A stretch of DNA of 64,000 nucleotides from Perkinsus olseni (Eukaryota > Perkinsozoa > Perkinsida > Perkinsidae). How positions within the stretch are numbered: the stretch's first letter is position 1; every line of letters starts with the position of its first letter. This document shows, piece by piece, positions 53,621 to 62,679 of this stretch. The position numbers were made by a program, and so were the translations under genes. A model generated the notes under the pieces. That model was given only the letters and a program-made list of their open reading frames with translations. It did not search any database and was not told where the DNA came from. The stretch is from contig JABANP010000073.1 in assembly GCA_013115135.1 (NCBI GenBank), positions 105,574 through 169,573 of the forward strand, read 5' to 3'.

Positions 53621-56168
53621 CGTGGTTCGTTTCAGAGCTCAGTAACGAGGCTCGCTTGTATCAGCTCGATAGTAAAGGATGCTGGCTGCTGTTACAAAGT
53701 TCATGTTCTGCTTCGGTGCGCACAGGTCTGTTACAGTATGTTCAACAAAAATGTGCCCCTGGCAAATGGTTGATTGACTTTTCAGGGATGTCAGGATTGG
53801 GTGTTGACTACCTTCGGTCTACTTACAGTGCTAGTGATGATCCTTCCTTCCTTGAGGATCGGATATCTTCGCTGAGACAAAAAGGTGATGAGAATGTGTT
53901 TCAGTACTTGGATAGACTTAATGTTGTGGTAGCTCAAGCTCGACTCTGCGGCCTGAATGTGTCTGAAGCTCAAGTGTGCAAATACTACAGGCAAGGTTTG
54001 AGGCGTGATCTGCTTAAAACAGCAAATTACCACTTCTCGCATGTAGTTGCGGCATCAAAGCTCGCTACTGAGTTGTATAATTTTGGACGGCTCAATGGTA
54101 CACGATTCCAGAAGGATCGTGATGATAAGACTACTTCTACTGGTAATGGTTCCAAATCTGGTTCTTTTTTTTCTGAAGCTGAGTCCGAGTACATTAGGAG
54201 CAACAAGATCTGCTTTAGGTTTGCTAAGTGGGGTAACTGTGATAGAGATTCTTGCCATTTCAAGCACCTACAACAGATCAAGGATGGTCTGGCTGCTAAG
54301 GTGAATTCTACTTCCACTACTACACCCTCAGTTGATAGCAAACCGTCTGCTTCAGGAACAACATCATCTGCTGCTACTGGTCGTCCTTCGGCCGATGGTA
54401 ACATCAAGCTTTGCGGCAGTACTTGTAGTTCGAACCACACGTTACGTGTTCCTCAACTTTTGCCTTTTATGGTAGAAATTGATACCGGTTCCAGCTGCAG
54501 TATTGTTACACGCAAACTTGAGACTGCGTTAACTCAATTAGGGTTATTGTTGGGCTCTGTTGGTGAGGTGAAGACTTTCCACACGGCGTTGGCGTCCTCT
54601 TTATTACATGCAGTAAGGCGAATTACGGTTTGTTTGGCTTTGTTGGACGCTGATATGGGAGTTAATTATATTCTCTGGGAGCCCTATGTTATCGAATCTG
54701 ACCTGCCAGGTTGTGATGGTTTGTTTGGCAGGGACGTGGTTAGCTGGGGTGGTGGCGCTAATAATGGCCTTCAGGTTGTGACTATTGATGGACCAATGGA
54801 TATTTCGCAGTTCTCGTGCACTTTTAATGAACTACGTGAGCTGCGCGGTTATCAGTTCAGTTCTGATGAGCTTTTACCACCTGATCGACAAGCAGTTGCT
54901 GAAGAGATCCTTTACCCTGTGCGAGATGGTAAGGTCGACAGTCGACCGTCGACCGTCGACTTGGATGACTCGAACGCCACTCTATCTGATGACTGTGATA
55001 TTGGTAATACACTTAAGGTCGGGACGGGAGCTGGGAGAAAAACCGTGGAGGAGATTTCTTTTGACAGTGTTCCTCTTCCCGATTTATCTCATCCAACTTT
55101 TGCTCCCTGTGATGATCCGATCGATCGTGTTCTATACCAGAATGGTTGGTATCGTGTGTCTGTGCATAAGTGTGCTTCTACTAATAATTTTTATTTTGCT
55201 GCTGAGATTTCTCGTGAGATTTCCGCTTGGATGGACCAGTTATCGTTTAAACCGGTTAGTAGAGTACATTGGCGCTGGGCCAAAGCCTCTTCGGAAGCCA
55301 AGACCGAGTGTTTGCGCCAGATCAATAAGTTCATTGATGATGATAAGCTCCGTCGTGTACCGTCTAGTCAGAATCTTTTCAGGAGTAATTACTACCCTGT
55401 AAAAGGGCGTAAACGATATCGTATTGTTCTACCATTGCTAAAGTTTAATCAAGCGCTACGTTATATTTGTAGATTTGATCCTATTGTGAATCCGCAGCAT
55501 AGAATGAGCGTTGCCTTACATAGGATGCGATTTGCCCCATCATTAAGTTTGCTTGATATAAGTGATGCGTATATGAATATTCGTGTTTTAAGTTCATTGT
55601 CTGATAAGTTACAACTGTGGTATCATGGTAGTGCTTGGGCCTTCAGATATCTCATTTACGGTAGTAGCTGTGCGCCTCCGACTCTTGAGTACTCTGTCCA
55701 GTTTCTTGAGAGCCTCTGTCCATCTCCTTCGAAAGGCCTTCCACCGGCATGTAGTTTTATGGATGACTTGGTGAAGCCCCGTCATTTACATCATCAACAA
55801 CCAGCCCCGGTTACTGTAGGTCATGAAACGGTAGCGAGTTCTGATGAGGACATGGTGGCTTCTACTAATGGCGATCTCTGTGACTTTACGGTTGGTCTCT
55901 ATGCCCAGTACCGTTTTCCTTTGAAGGTTGAGGTCTTGCCTGATGATGATAGTTTACCGTTGACATCTCTCGGTCTGCAGCTGACGCAGAATGAGATTGT
56001 TTATAGGCGTGATCGGTTCGAAGCGTTGCAGAAGACTGATCCGGCCTCGTGTGGTACTTATCGTCTGGCGTTGAAGGTACTTGGTGCTCTTACTAATGAT
56101 AGTGATGTACTGCCATTAAATTTGCTTCCGATTAAACATGCTTTGATCGGCTTGCTTGCATCATGGCG
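53518..56168 (+). CDS. Outer element: Gag C-part, protease and RT (interrupted)
   Basis: From MSRMLQIVKSIK (53536) come a capsid-like helical region, then a zinc finger of C3H form CX8CX5CX3H (CFRFAKWGNCDRDSCHFKH, residues about 226-244) where most Gags have CCHC. The aspartic protease motif is VEIDTGSSCSIV (residue about 316). The RT domain has VLPLLKFNQALRYICRFDPI, the DISDAY block with a catalytic Asp, and FMDD (about residue 740) in the position of the usual YMDD. The frame is cut at 56168 by the inner element; the coding that follows within its LTR (to 56226) is accidental. The natural continuation is RNase H at 61717. Confidence 0.8.
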
Positions 56169-56310
56169 TGAGGAAAAGTTGTACACAATTGAGTGTCTCG
56201 CCCCTTGTGACTGTCTCCCTTGCTAGCCTAGCCTACGTATTACTGTTATTACTGTAGTTATAACTCAAGAACCGCTGTAAACGACTCTTGTTGAGTTATC
56301 TAATCTAACA
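56169..56310 (+). repeat. 5' LTR of the inner element
   Basis: It runs TGAGGAAAAGTTGTACAC to TCTAACA (TG...CA ends). The left limit is uncertain by a few bases: the 3' LTR shows TGTGAGG where this copy shows CGTGAGG. Confidence 0.85.
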
Positions 56311-58529
56311 TGGCGCTCCACGACGACCCCTTTCTCTCTATTGCAGAGCGGATTATGGACAAAGTCATTCTTGGTAACGAGATCTTGAATCTGGCAAGAT
56401 TCCAAGATTGGGTGATTGCGATGCTAGTAGACGAAGTGAAGAAGCTCGATCATGTGCCTACCGTTGAAGCCTTGGAAACGTCTTTGAAGGATGGTTTCAT
56501 GAAAGCGATTGTGTTTATCGTTGGTCCATCGTCAAGCTCTAACTTTGCTTCGAAGGCCATTGAAAACTTTATGCAATTGGTCCCCTTCATCTTCCCTGCC
56601 TTACTGACCAAGCTGCTCGAGGCGGAGGTCGCTATAGTGGTCTCAGAGGAGGCTAAGCGGACCTACCGGGCCTTGAAGCTCGATGCAGCAAGGAAGTTGA
56701 CGGTTGCAGGGGAGTATAGCATATTTGTAAGTGGCTTCGCCGATAGACTTCGAGCAAGTAGCTTTATGTCGTTTCCTTCCCCTTCGGCGCCTGCGGCTCC
56801 TGCTGATGGTTCTTTTCACTCCGCTGAGCAGGTAGAGGTTGATGCTCCTGCAGTAGCTACATATGGTAGTATGGCGACGCTTGCGGAGCCGGCCCAAGCT
56901 TTTCGGTATAAGAAGATGATGACGGAGTCTGAGCTGGCTGCCATCTTGAGGGCAGTCGATAAGGTACCATTGAGCAAACCGCCGTTTACTGGATTCGGTG
57001 ATAATCGATCACTGTCGGCTTTCAAGGTGGAGATTACTGACATTGTCCGAAGGAGACACTGGTCTGCTGTTCATGAGTTCCACTATCTTAGTCGTGCATT
57101 GGAAGGATCATTGTGGTTGCTGGTAACGGTGCAATTATTTAATGACCTGAATCCGCAGTCTTATGTTGTGGCCCTTGAGCAGGTTTGGGCTAATCTGGAC
57201 AAGGTCTGTGGTGGACAACTAGAACAAGAACAGTTGCTCAATACTATGATCGACCTGAAGCAGAGTAGTGATGAGAGTCTCTCGAGTTTCCTTGGGAGAG
57301 TCACTCGCTTCCGCTCTCAGTGCCGAGCAAGTGGTGCCATGCAAATGCGGGACGACTCTTATTATATGATGCTGAGCCGCCGTGGCATGTCCTCAGGGGT
57401 TGTGGCTTCGCAGGCTGCTTCGATCACATGTGAGTCTTGGATCGAGTGGGTCCGACAAGTGATTATGATTGATCAACGTCTCTCTTCCAGTAAGCCATCG
57501 CCTTCATCATCGCCATCGAAGATCCTAGGACAGACTTCAACTACTACTACGCCAGAGGTGCAACAAGTAGCTCCAGTACGCGCTGTAGACTTTGGAGTTC
57601 GTCCTGATGTTTCGCAGTTCTCCAACGCACCATCACCGCAGACTACAGGGCAACAATCTCACAGGCCCAATCGGCGTGGCCCCAAGAAGTGTTTTACTTG
57701 CGGTAAGAGTGATCATCTAACGAAGCAGTGTCCGCTAAGAAGATGCTGGAACTGTCTCAGTGTTGGTCATTCTGCATCCGAGTGCCCCAAGTCCGCCCCC
57801 GCCAATCCCAAGTCCGGCTCTGGAACGGAAGCGGTGCGTGTGGTGGGATCTACCGAAGGAACCGTTCACAGCGACGAGAGAGGTGAGACTGTGATTCTGC
57901 CGTCCCGTAGTGTTGTGATTCGCGCATGGGGCGATACTCACAAATTAGACGGTGGAATACTGACTGCAACCTATGGTGGTAAACTTGTATTGAAGGGCTT
58001 GGTTGATACCGGAGCAACCGATGCGTTGTTATCGAAGTCTGTATATGATCAGATTCGTGAGCATTGCCCTGAAGTACCATCACTGATACCATGCCAAGCT
58101 ACTGCTACATTGGCGAATGGTAGTACCGAGGAGGTTGTGGGAACGGTGAAGCTCGACCTTATCTTCTGTGATCGTGTTGTGACCCACGACTACTATGTCG
58201 TAAAGGATTTACAACCGGGTATTATCTGGGGCCTACGTCTTCTAGGACGTGTCGGAGTCGCGATTGATATAGGTGACTCGGCGGAGGGGCTACGTGTTAC
58301 TACCCGTGTGAAGAGTCCAGCTGAGGGTGATAGCGAGGGCATCACTCAGCCAGGAAGTGTCACGAGTCTGAACGCTGACTCAGAGGAGATTGCGGTTCGG
58401 AAAGTGAGTGGTTTGTGTTGTGCTCTGTCCCTGGAAGAGGCAGCCCCCCTTCTAGGTGAGAAGAGTGAAGACTCCTTTTCGAGTCCTGTTGATACTGCTG
58501 TTGTTCATTCTTTCGTCCCTCCTAGCTGA
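56310..58529 (+). CDS. Inner element: Gag-protease polyprotein, 739 residues
   Basis: MALHDDPFLSIAERIMDKVI begins at the last base of the LTR. A long helical Gag follows, with a retrotransposon Gag core (EFHYLSRALEGSLWLLVTVQ...FLGRVTRFRSQC). There are two CCHC zinc knuckles, CFTCGKSDHLTKQC and CWNCLSVGHSASEC (residues about 461-492), for RNA packaging. The aspartic protease has LVDTGATDALLS (residue about 566) and the partner IIWGLRLLG. The frame stops at UGA 58527-58529 and continues open in the same frame, so readthrough at the UGA would make Gag-Pol. Confidence 0.87.
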   Translation: MALHDDPFLSIAERIMDKVILGNEILNLARFQDWVIAMLVDEVKKLDHVPTVEALETSLKDGFMKAIVFIVGPSSSSNFASKAIENFMQLVPFIFPALLTKLLEAEVAIVVSEEAKRTYRALKLDAARKLTVAGEYSIFVSGFADRLRASSFMSFPSPSAPAAPADGSFHSAEQVEVDAPAVATYGSMATLAEPAQAFRYKKMMTESELAAILRAVDKVPLSKPPFTGFGDNRSLSAFKVEITDIVRRRHWSAVHEFHYLSRALEGSLWLLVTVQLFNDLNPQSYVVALEQVWANLDKVCGGQLEQEQLLNTMIDLKQSSDESLSSFLGRVTRFRSQCRASGAMQMRDDSYYMMLSRRGMSSGVVASQAASITCESWIEWVRQVIMIDQRLSSSKPSPSSSPSKILGQTSTTTTPEVQQVAPVRAVDFGVRPDVSQFSNAPSPQTTGQQSHRPNRRGPKKCFTCGKSDHLTKQCPLRRCWNCLSVGHSASECPKSAPANPKSGSGTEAVRVVGSTEGTVHSDERGETVILPSRSVVIRAWGDTHKLDGGILTATYGGKLVLKGLVDTGATDALLSKSVYDQIREHCPEVPSLIPCQATATLANGSTEEVVGTVKLDLIFCDRVVTHDYYVVKDLQPGIIWGLRLLGRVGVAIDIGDSAEGLRVTTRVKSPAEGDSEGITQPGSVTSLNADSEEIAVRKVSGLCCALSLEEAAPLLGEKSEDSFSSPVDTAVVHSFVPPS

Positions 58530-61526
58530 AATGAGGTGGAGTTCGATTGGAGACCGATACCAGCAGCACCACAGTATGACTATCGGGTAAGGCAGGCTAA
58601 CGAGAACGACACCCTTGACTTGCCAGGTGAGCAAGAATATGTGTGCGAAATCAGATGGCCCCCTTTGAAGCCTCGTACTGATGGTACTCATGTGGATTAT
58701 AGCAAGGCTATGATCGCTCGGTTGAGCGATGAGCAGAAGGAGCTGCTACGCAAGGAGGTAGCGAACTACCTTGCCCACCAATGGTGGGAGAGCCCACCAC
58801 CCCCTGATGCAACTGCTCCCTCTTGCTCTGAGCCAATCATTGAGGTGTTTCCTCTTCAGCAATCTTTGCTGAAGAGCACCCGGCTACGGCCGGTGTGTGA
58901 TGCGCGATCGTGGAATTCGGTCCTCCCAAGCGCTTCGTATTTGGGAAGCGACACTTCGGTATTGCTCACAGAGATGCAGTTGGCTATCAACAAGTTGTTA
59001 TTGGACGGCCTATCTGTGAGTGAGATTGCCGTCGGCTTTTTGGATATAAGTCTTATAAGTTTTTATAGGATACACCTAGGCCCGGGATTGAGAGTGAACC
59101 TTTCCCTTGGCGGTATCAAGTATGTTAGTCGGCGCCTTATATTTGGCCTATCGGTAGGGCCAAGTGCCCTTGAATCTTTCGTACGAAGATTGATTGATCT
59201 GATGTACGCACGAGGGGTATCTCGCCGAGTTCATGTCTTCATATATCTGGATGATATATGTCTCGTTGGTCCTATCCATGATATATCGTATGCGGTTCAA
59301 GTGCTCCGCCGTTTAGGCACTCTCCACGGATTTCCTTTTCCGGCGGAGAAATGTAATACTTTCACCATCGACTCCTCTGAAGCGATCCGTCACCTTGGCG
59401 TCTTCTGGAAAGTGAGTGACGGCCACTTTGCGATTCAGTGTCCGACTGTTGAAGTCCCCTCAGAGTTGGCCCCCTCCTACACCAAACGTCAACTTTTTGT
59501 TGTGAGCGGAAGGCTCGGCGATCCGTTGCGCCGGCACCCCCTTTGGAGGTACTGTGCCGATGTGATGAGAGCTGTTTCTGGCAGGTGGTCTGGTGGTTGG
59601 GATGATTTGCATGTGCTTTCAGCATCTGAGCGGCGTACTCTCTCTATTGTCTTGAGTAAGATCCAAGATGCGAAGGAAAGCCATGTCCACTTACTTGAAG
59701 ACACAGGGAAAAGCCGACTTCTTGTGCGAGGAGATGCTTCTTGTCACGGCTACGGCTGGCTTGTGTTTCTGTCCAATGTGGCTGAGGATGTTGACTCTGC
59801 CGCTACTGCTCCGTTGTTTTGTCGTGCTCGCTTGTGGCGTGTGACTCAGCAATACTGGCACATCAACAGGCGAGAACTATTTTGCTCGGTTGAAGCCTTA
59901 TTGTGTGTTGGTGACTTGCGCCTAAAGGAGTTCGGTATCGAGAGCGTTGTCTTGGAAAGTGATAGCAGGGTGACCTGTGGTTGGCTGCGAGGTGCCTCTT
60001 TCAGGGCAGTGACTAAGTCACAGGAACGTACTTCTATAGGCCGCTTACTTGTTATTGCTTCTGATGTCCGCGTTCGCCTACAACTACCTGTTGTGGTGCG
60101 GCATATCGCTGCTGAGATCAACGCTGATGCCGACGATTTGTCTCGACTGGCTCAGCTGTGGGATCTGCCCTTGGATGACCTCTTCAACAGTCAGAGGTCA
60201 GGGGGAGATGGGAGTGTGCATAGTGCGTGCCTTGTCCGTTGCGCTGCTGTTCTCGTAGACTCAACTGTGACTTTAGCGAAGATGCAGTGTGATTTTGCTG
60301 AGACAATGGCGTTGATATTGCATTGTCGAGCGTCTAAAGCAGCAGGTTACTATGAGTGCGCTTTAGGCCGATTTCGCTTAGAAGAACGAGATGGCTGTGA
60401 GATTTTGACTCGAGTGGTTATGACCATCGGCACTCCGTATACTGAAGGCCGCTCTGTCCTTGTACACCCATGGGATGATCGCGAGAAGACCGACTCTATT
60501 ATCGCCAAGTGTCACGATGAGATTGGTCATCTTTCGGCGCCTATGACTCTGTGGCATCTGCGACGCTTCTGGTGGTGGAAGGGTATTCGAGCCGATTCTA
60601 AGCGCGTTTGTATGATGTGTGATCACTGCATTGCTGCTGTGATCAAAGGCTCTATCCGTGTTTGGAAGGGTAACTGCTTGGACCATACGGTGAGATCCCC
60701 TTGGGAAACGGTGTCAGCAGATTTGGCAGGTCCGTTTGTGGCGGACAGCTTTAACTGCGTCTACTGCTTGCTGCTATGTGATCACTTTTCCCGTTTCTGC
60801 TTATTGCGACCCCTCCGATCGGCCACGAGTCGGGAAGTTATCCGGGTTATGACAGAAGTTTGTGGTACGTTCGGAAGTATGCGTACTTTACGGTCCGATA
60901 GAGGGAGCTGCTTTGCCTCCCGTGCCACGCAATCGAGCCTGGAAGCTCTGGGGGTAAGGGTCCGCCTTGTAACCCCCAGAGCTCCATGGTGCAACGGGCT
61001 GGTGGAACGACGAGTTCAAGAGTTGAAGGTGTGCTTACGTGGATACGGTCTCTCTAAGTCTCGATCGTGGAGTAGTAAGCTGGGCAGTGCTATGAGGAGA
61101 ATGAACAGTGTGGTGCTACCAGATCTCGGTACCACTCCCTTTAATATAATGTTCCACCGGTCTATGTATCTGGGATCTGTGGTTCCTCCCTCTAGCGTGG
61201 ACGCGGCTGTAGACGATGATGAGCTCCCTACTGCGGATGAGTTGAAAGAGAATGATGAAGGAGTACTACTACAACGTGACTGGGTCGGTAAGGTCCGAGA
61301 TGATCGAGAGCAACCACCTGAAGATCGGAGGCAACTGCGCCCGGTATCTGCCGGACAGAAGGTTCTGGTTAAGATGACTGATGGTTGGAGAGGCCCCTGG
61401 AAGGTTCTCATTGTTCACGACGATAAAGCTCGCGTGACCATTGCGGACAAGTATGGTGTTGAGAGAGATGAGCATCGTGCCAATCTCAGAGTTTATTACG
61501 GGACGTCTGAAGTCCAAGCGTTTTAA
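58530..61526 (+). CDS. Inner element: RT, RNase H and integrase
   Basis: The frame is open directly after the UGA and has no early ATG, which favours readthrough over independent initiation. RT has the GFLDIS and YLDD blocks (the latter at residues about 236-239 counted from 58536). RNase H has RGDASCHGYGW, RRELF and ESDSRV carrying its acidic residues (from about residue 397). Integrase has the HHCC finger (HDEIGH...CMMCDHC) and the DDE core: SADLAGPF, LRSDRGS and NGLVERR. It ends with a GPY-like module (GWRGPWKVLIVHDDKARVTI). All catalytic residues are present. Confidence 0.87.
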   Translation, partial: NEVEFDWRPIPAAPQYDYRVRQANENDTLDLPGEQEYVCEIRWPPLKPRTDGTHVDYSKAMIARLSDEQKELLRKEVANYLAHQWWESPPPPDATAPSCSEPIIEVFPLQQSLLKSTRLRPVCDARSWNSVLPSASYLGSDTSVLLTEMQLAINKLLLDGLSVSEIAVGFLDISLISFYRIHLGPGLRVNLSLGGIKYVSRRLIFGLSVGPSALESFVRRLIDLMYARGVSRRVHVFIYLDDICLVGPIHDISYAVQVLRRLGTLHGFPFPAEKCNTFTIDSSEAIRHLGVFWKVSDGHFAIQCPTVEVPSELAPSYTKRQLFVVSGRLGDPLRRHPLWRYCADVMRAVSGRWSGGWDDLHVLSASERRTLSIVLSKIQDAKESHVHLLEDTGKSRLLVRGDASCHGYGWLVFLSNVAEDVDSAATAPLFCRARLWRVTQQYWHINRRELFCSVEALLCVGDLRLKEFGIESVVLESDSRVTCGWLRGASFRAVTKSQERTSIGRLLVIASDVRVRLQLPVVVRHIAAEINADADDLSRLAQLWDLPLDDLFNSQRSGGDGSVHSACLVRCAAVLVDSTVTLAKMQCDFAETMALILHCRASKAAGYYECALGRFRLEERDGCEILTRVVMTIGTPYTEGRSVLVHPWDDREKTDSIIAKCHDEIGHLSAPMTLWHLRRFWWWKGIRADSKRVCMMCDHCIAAVIKGSIRVWKGNCLDHTVRSPWETVSADLAGPFVADSFNCVYCLLLCDHFSRFCLLRPLRSATSREVIRVMTEVCGTFGSMRTLRSDRGSCFASRATQSSLEALGVRVRLVTPRAPWCNGLVERRVQELKVCLRGYGLSKSRSWSSKLGSAMRRMNSVVLPDLGTTPFNIMFHRSMYLGSVVPPSSVDAAVDDDELPTADELKENDEGVLLQRDWVGKVRDDREQPPEDRRQLRPVSAGQKVLVKMTDGWRGPWKVLIVHDDKARVTIADKYGVERDEHRANLRVYYGTSEVQAF

Positions 61527-61572
61527 TTGTTTTTTATGATTTGTGGTTGCGGGTAGCAACCAGGGGGAGATG

Positions 61573-61714
61573 TGAGGAAAAGTTGTACACAATTGAGTGT
61601 CTCGCCCCTTGTGACTGTCTCCCTTGCTAGCCTAGCCTACGTATTACTGTTATTACTGTAGTTATAACTCAAGAACCACTGTAAACGACTCTTGTTGAGT
61701 TATCTAATCTAACA
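61573..61714 (+). repeat. 3' LTR of the inner element
   Basis: Same as the 5' LTR except one base. It is preceded by AGGGGGAGATG and followed by GTGAC, which re-enters the outer element's frame. Confidence 0.87.
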
Positions 61715-61716
61715 GT

Positions 61717-62577
61717 GACTCTGCTTCCTGGGATGATCCTCTGCCTAATGCTGTGCATGAATGTTTACTGGATTGGTTGAAATTGGTTGCGTATTCCGTG
61801 TTACCACGTGTGCCTCGCTATGTTGATCCTGCTGCCGATCTAAGGATATTCACAGACTCCAGTAAGTACATGCAGTGCTACCGTGTATATTTTGCTGTTG
61901 ATGATCCTGATACAGCGACTCCACTATTTCAAGAGCAGTTTGTATTGTCTCGTGGTCAACAGAACTTCCACATCAACACGCTTGAGTTGGCTTGCGTCTG
62001 GAGGGCTCTGAGCCGTCTACAGTTATTGCGCTGTGACACTGGCTTAGAGTTCACCGGTGTTATACATGTTATGTTGGACTCGGCTACGGCTTTGAGTCTG
62101 CTTACGACTGGTCGGGTTGCCCGTGGTCCCTTTCAGGCTTTGAATCAAAAGTATCTTGATTTGACGCGGTCGGCGACTGAAGGCCTCAAGGTTCAGTATC
62201 ACTTTGTTCGATCTGGTTCTAATGCGGCTGATGTTGGCACTCGTCATGATGTTCTCCAGCGTGTTCTCGATTTGCGAGAATCGCTACGTCTTGAGAAGAT
62301 TGAGAAGGCTAAGATGGAAAAGAAAGGTGCGGCTCCAGATTCGGCCCTTGTAGTGCGTATTCGTGACCGTTTTGGATACGTCCGTGATCGTCGAAACGAC
62401 GATGAAGATGCTTGCGTTGTTGGTCGCAAACGTCGACGTGTATCTGATGCTGCTGCTGGTGATAATATTGTTACTGGTAACGCACGGAATGGTCCTCATG
62501 GTATATTCAATAATGCCCGCCCTGTTCGCTTAGATGAGCTCGATTATGCTGGTACGGTGTTAAGACTTAACAGTTAA
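61717..62577 (+). CDS. Outer element: RNase H part of Pol (continuation)
   Basis: The frame picks up in phase with the RT part at 61717. RNase H is visible as FTDSSKYMQCYRVYF, INTLELACVWRAL, VMLDSATALSLL and RSGSNAADVGTRHD, giving the acidic D-E-D-D set. A charged linker follows (KKGAAPDSALVVRIRDRFGY, RKRRRVSDAAAG), and the frame ends at TAA 62575-62577. There is no independent start; it belonged to the same polyprotein as the RT before the inner element inserted. Confidence 0.8.
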   Translation, partial: DSASWDDPLPNAVHECLLDWLKLVAYSVLPRVPRYVDPAADLRIFTDSSKYMQCYRVYFAVDDPDTATPLFQEQFVLSRGQQNFHINTLELACVWRALSRLQLLRCDTGLEFTGVIHVMLDSATALSLLTTGRVARGPFQALNQKYLDLTRSATEGLKVQYHFVRSGSNAADVGTRHDVLQRVLDLRESLRLEKIEKAKMEKKGAAPDSALVVRIRDRFGYVRDRRNDDEDACVVGRKRRRVSDAAAGDNIVTGNARNGPHGIFNNARPVRLDELDYAGTVLRLNS

Positions 62578-62616
62578 GTGGACCTCTGCTTCAGGACTCC
62601 TGAAGTCCTGCCGATA

Positions 62617-62679
62617 CGCGCCGATACGCCGTTGTAAGTACTCCTGAATCAGGAGTACTTACAACGGCGTATCGGCGCG
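62617..62679. repeat. Perfect 31-bp palindrome with one-base centre
   Basis: CGCGCCGATACGCCGTTGTA and the next 11 bases (62617-62647) are followed by one A and the exact inverse complement (62649-62679). A smaller hairpin (CAGGACT/AGTCCTG) sits at 62592-62610. It separates the RNase H and integrase frames of the outer element. Confidence 0.95.

Larger units (their letters stand above)
56169..61714 (+). mobile_element. Inner Ty3/gypsy-like LTR retrotransposon, nested
   Basis: A complete element of 5546 bases inside the pol frame of the outer one. LTRs are 142 bp and differ at a single base (56273 G against 61677 A). The primer-binding site appears to be TGGCGCTCCACGACG straight after the LTR, overlapping the Gag start codon. 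The polypurine tract is AGGGGGAGA before the 3' LTR. Two large frames, Gag-protease and RT-RNase H-integrase, are in the same frame and separated by one UGA. All catalytic motifs are intact, so it may be active. Confidence 0.88.

Noticed and set aside
54930..54962. Repeated GTCGAC words as a regulatory array
   Set aside because: A short run of the word inside pol coding sequence in phase with the frame; likely local slippage.
58527..58529. UGA reassigned to an amino acid
   Set aside because: Other genes here end cleanly at UGA (for example NPHP4, PARP, hydratase), so the standard code applies.
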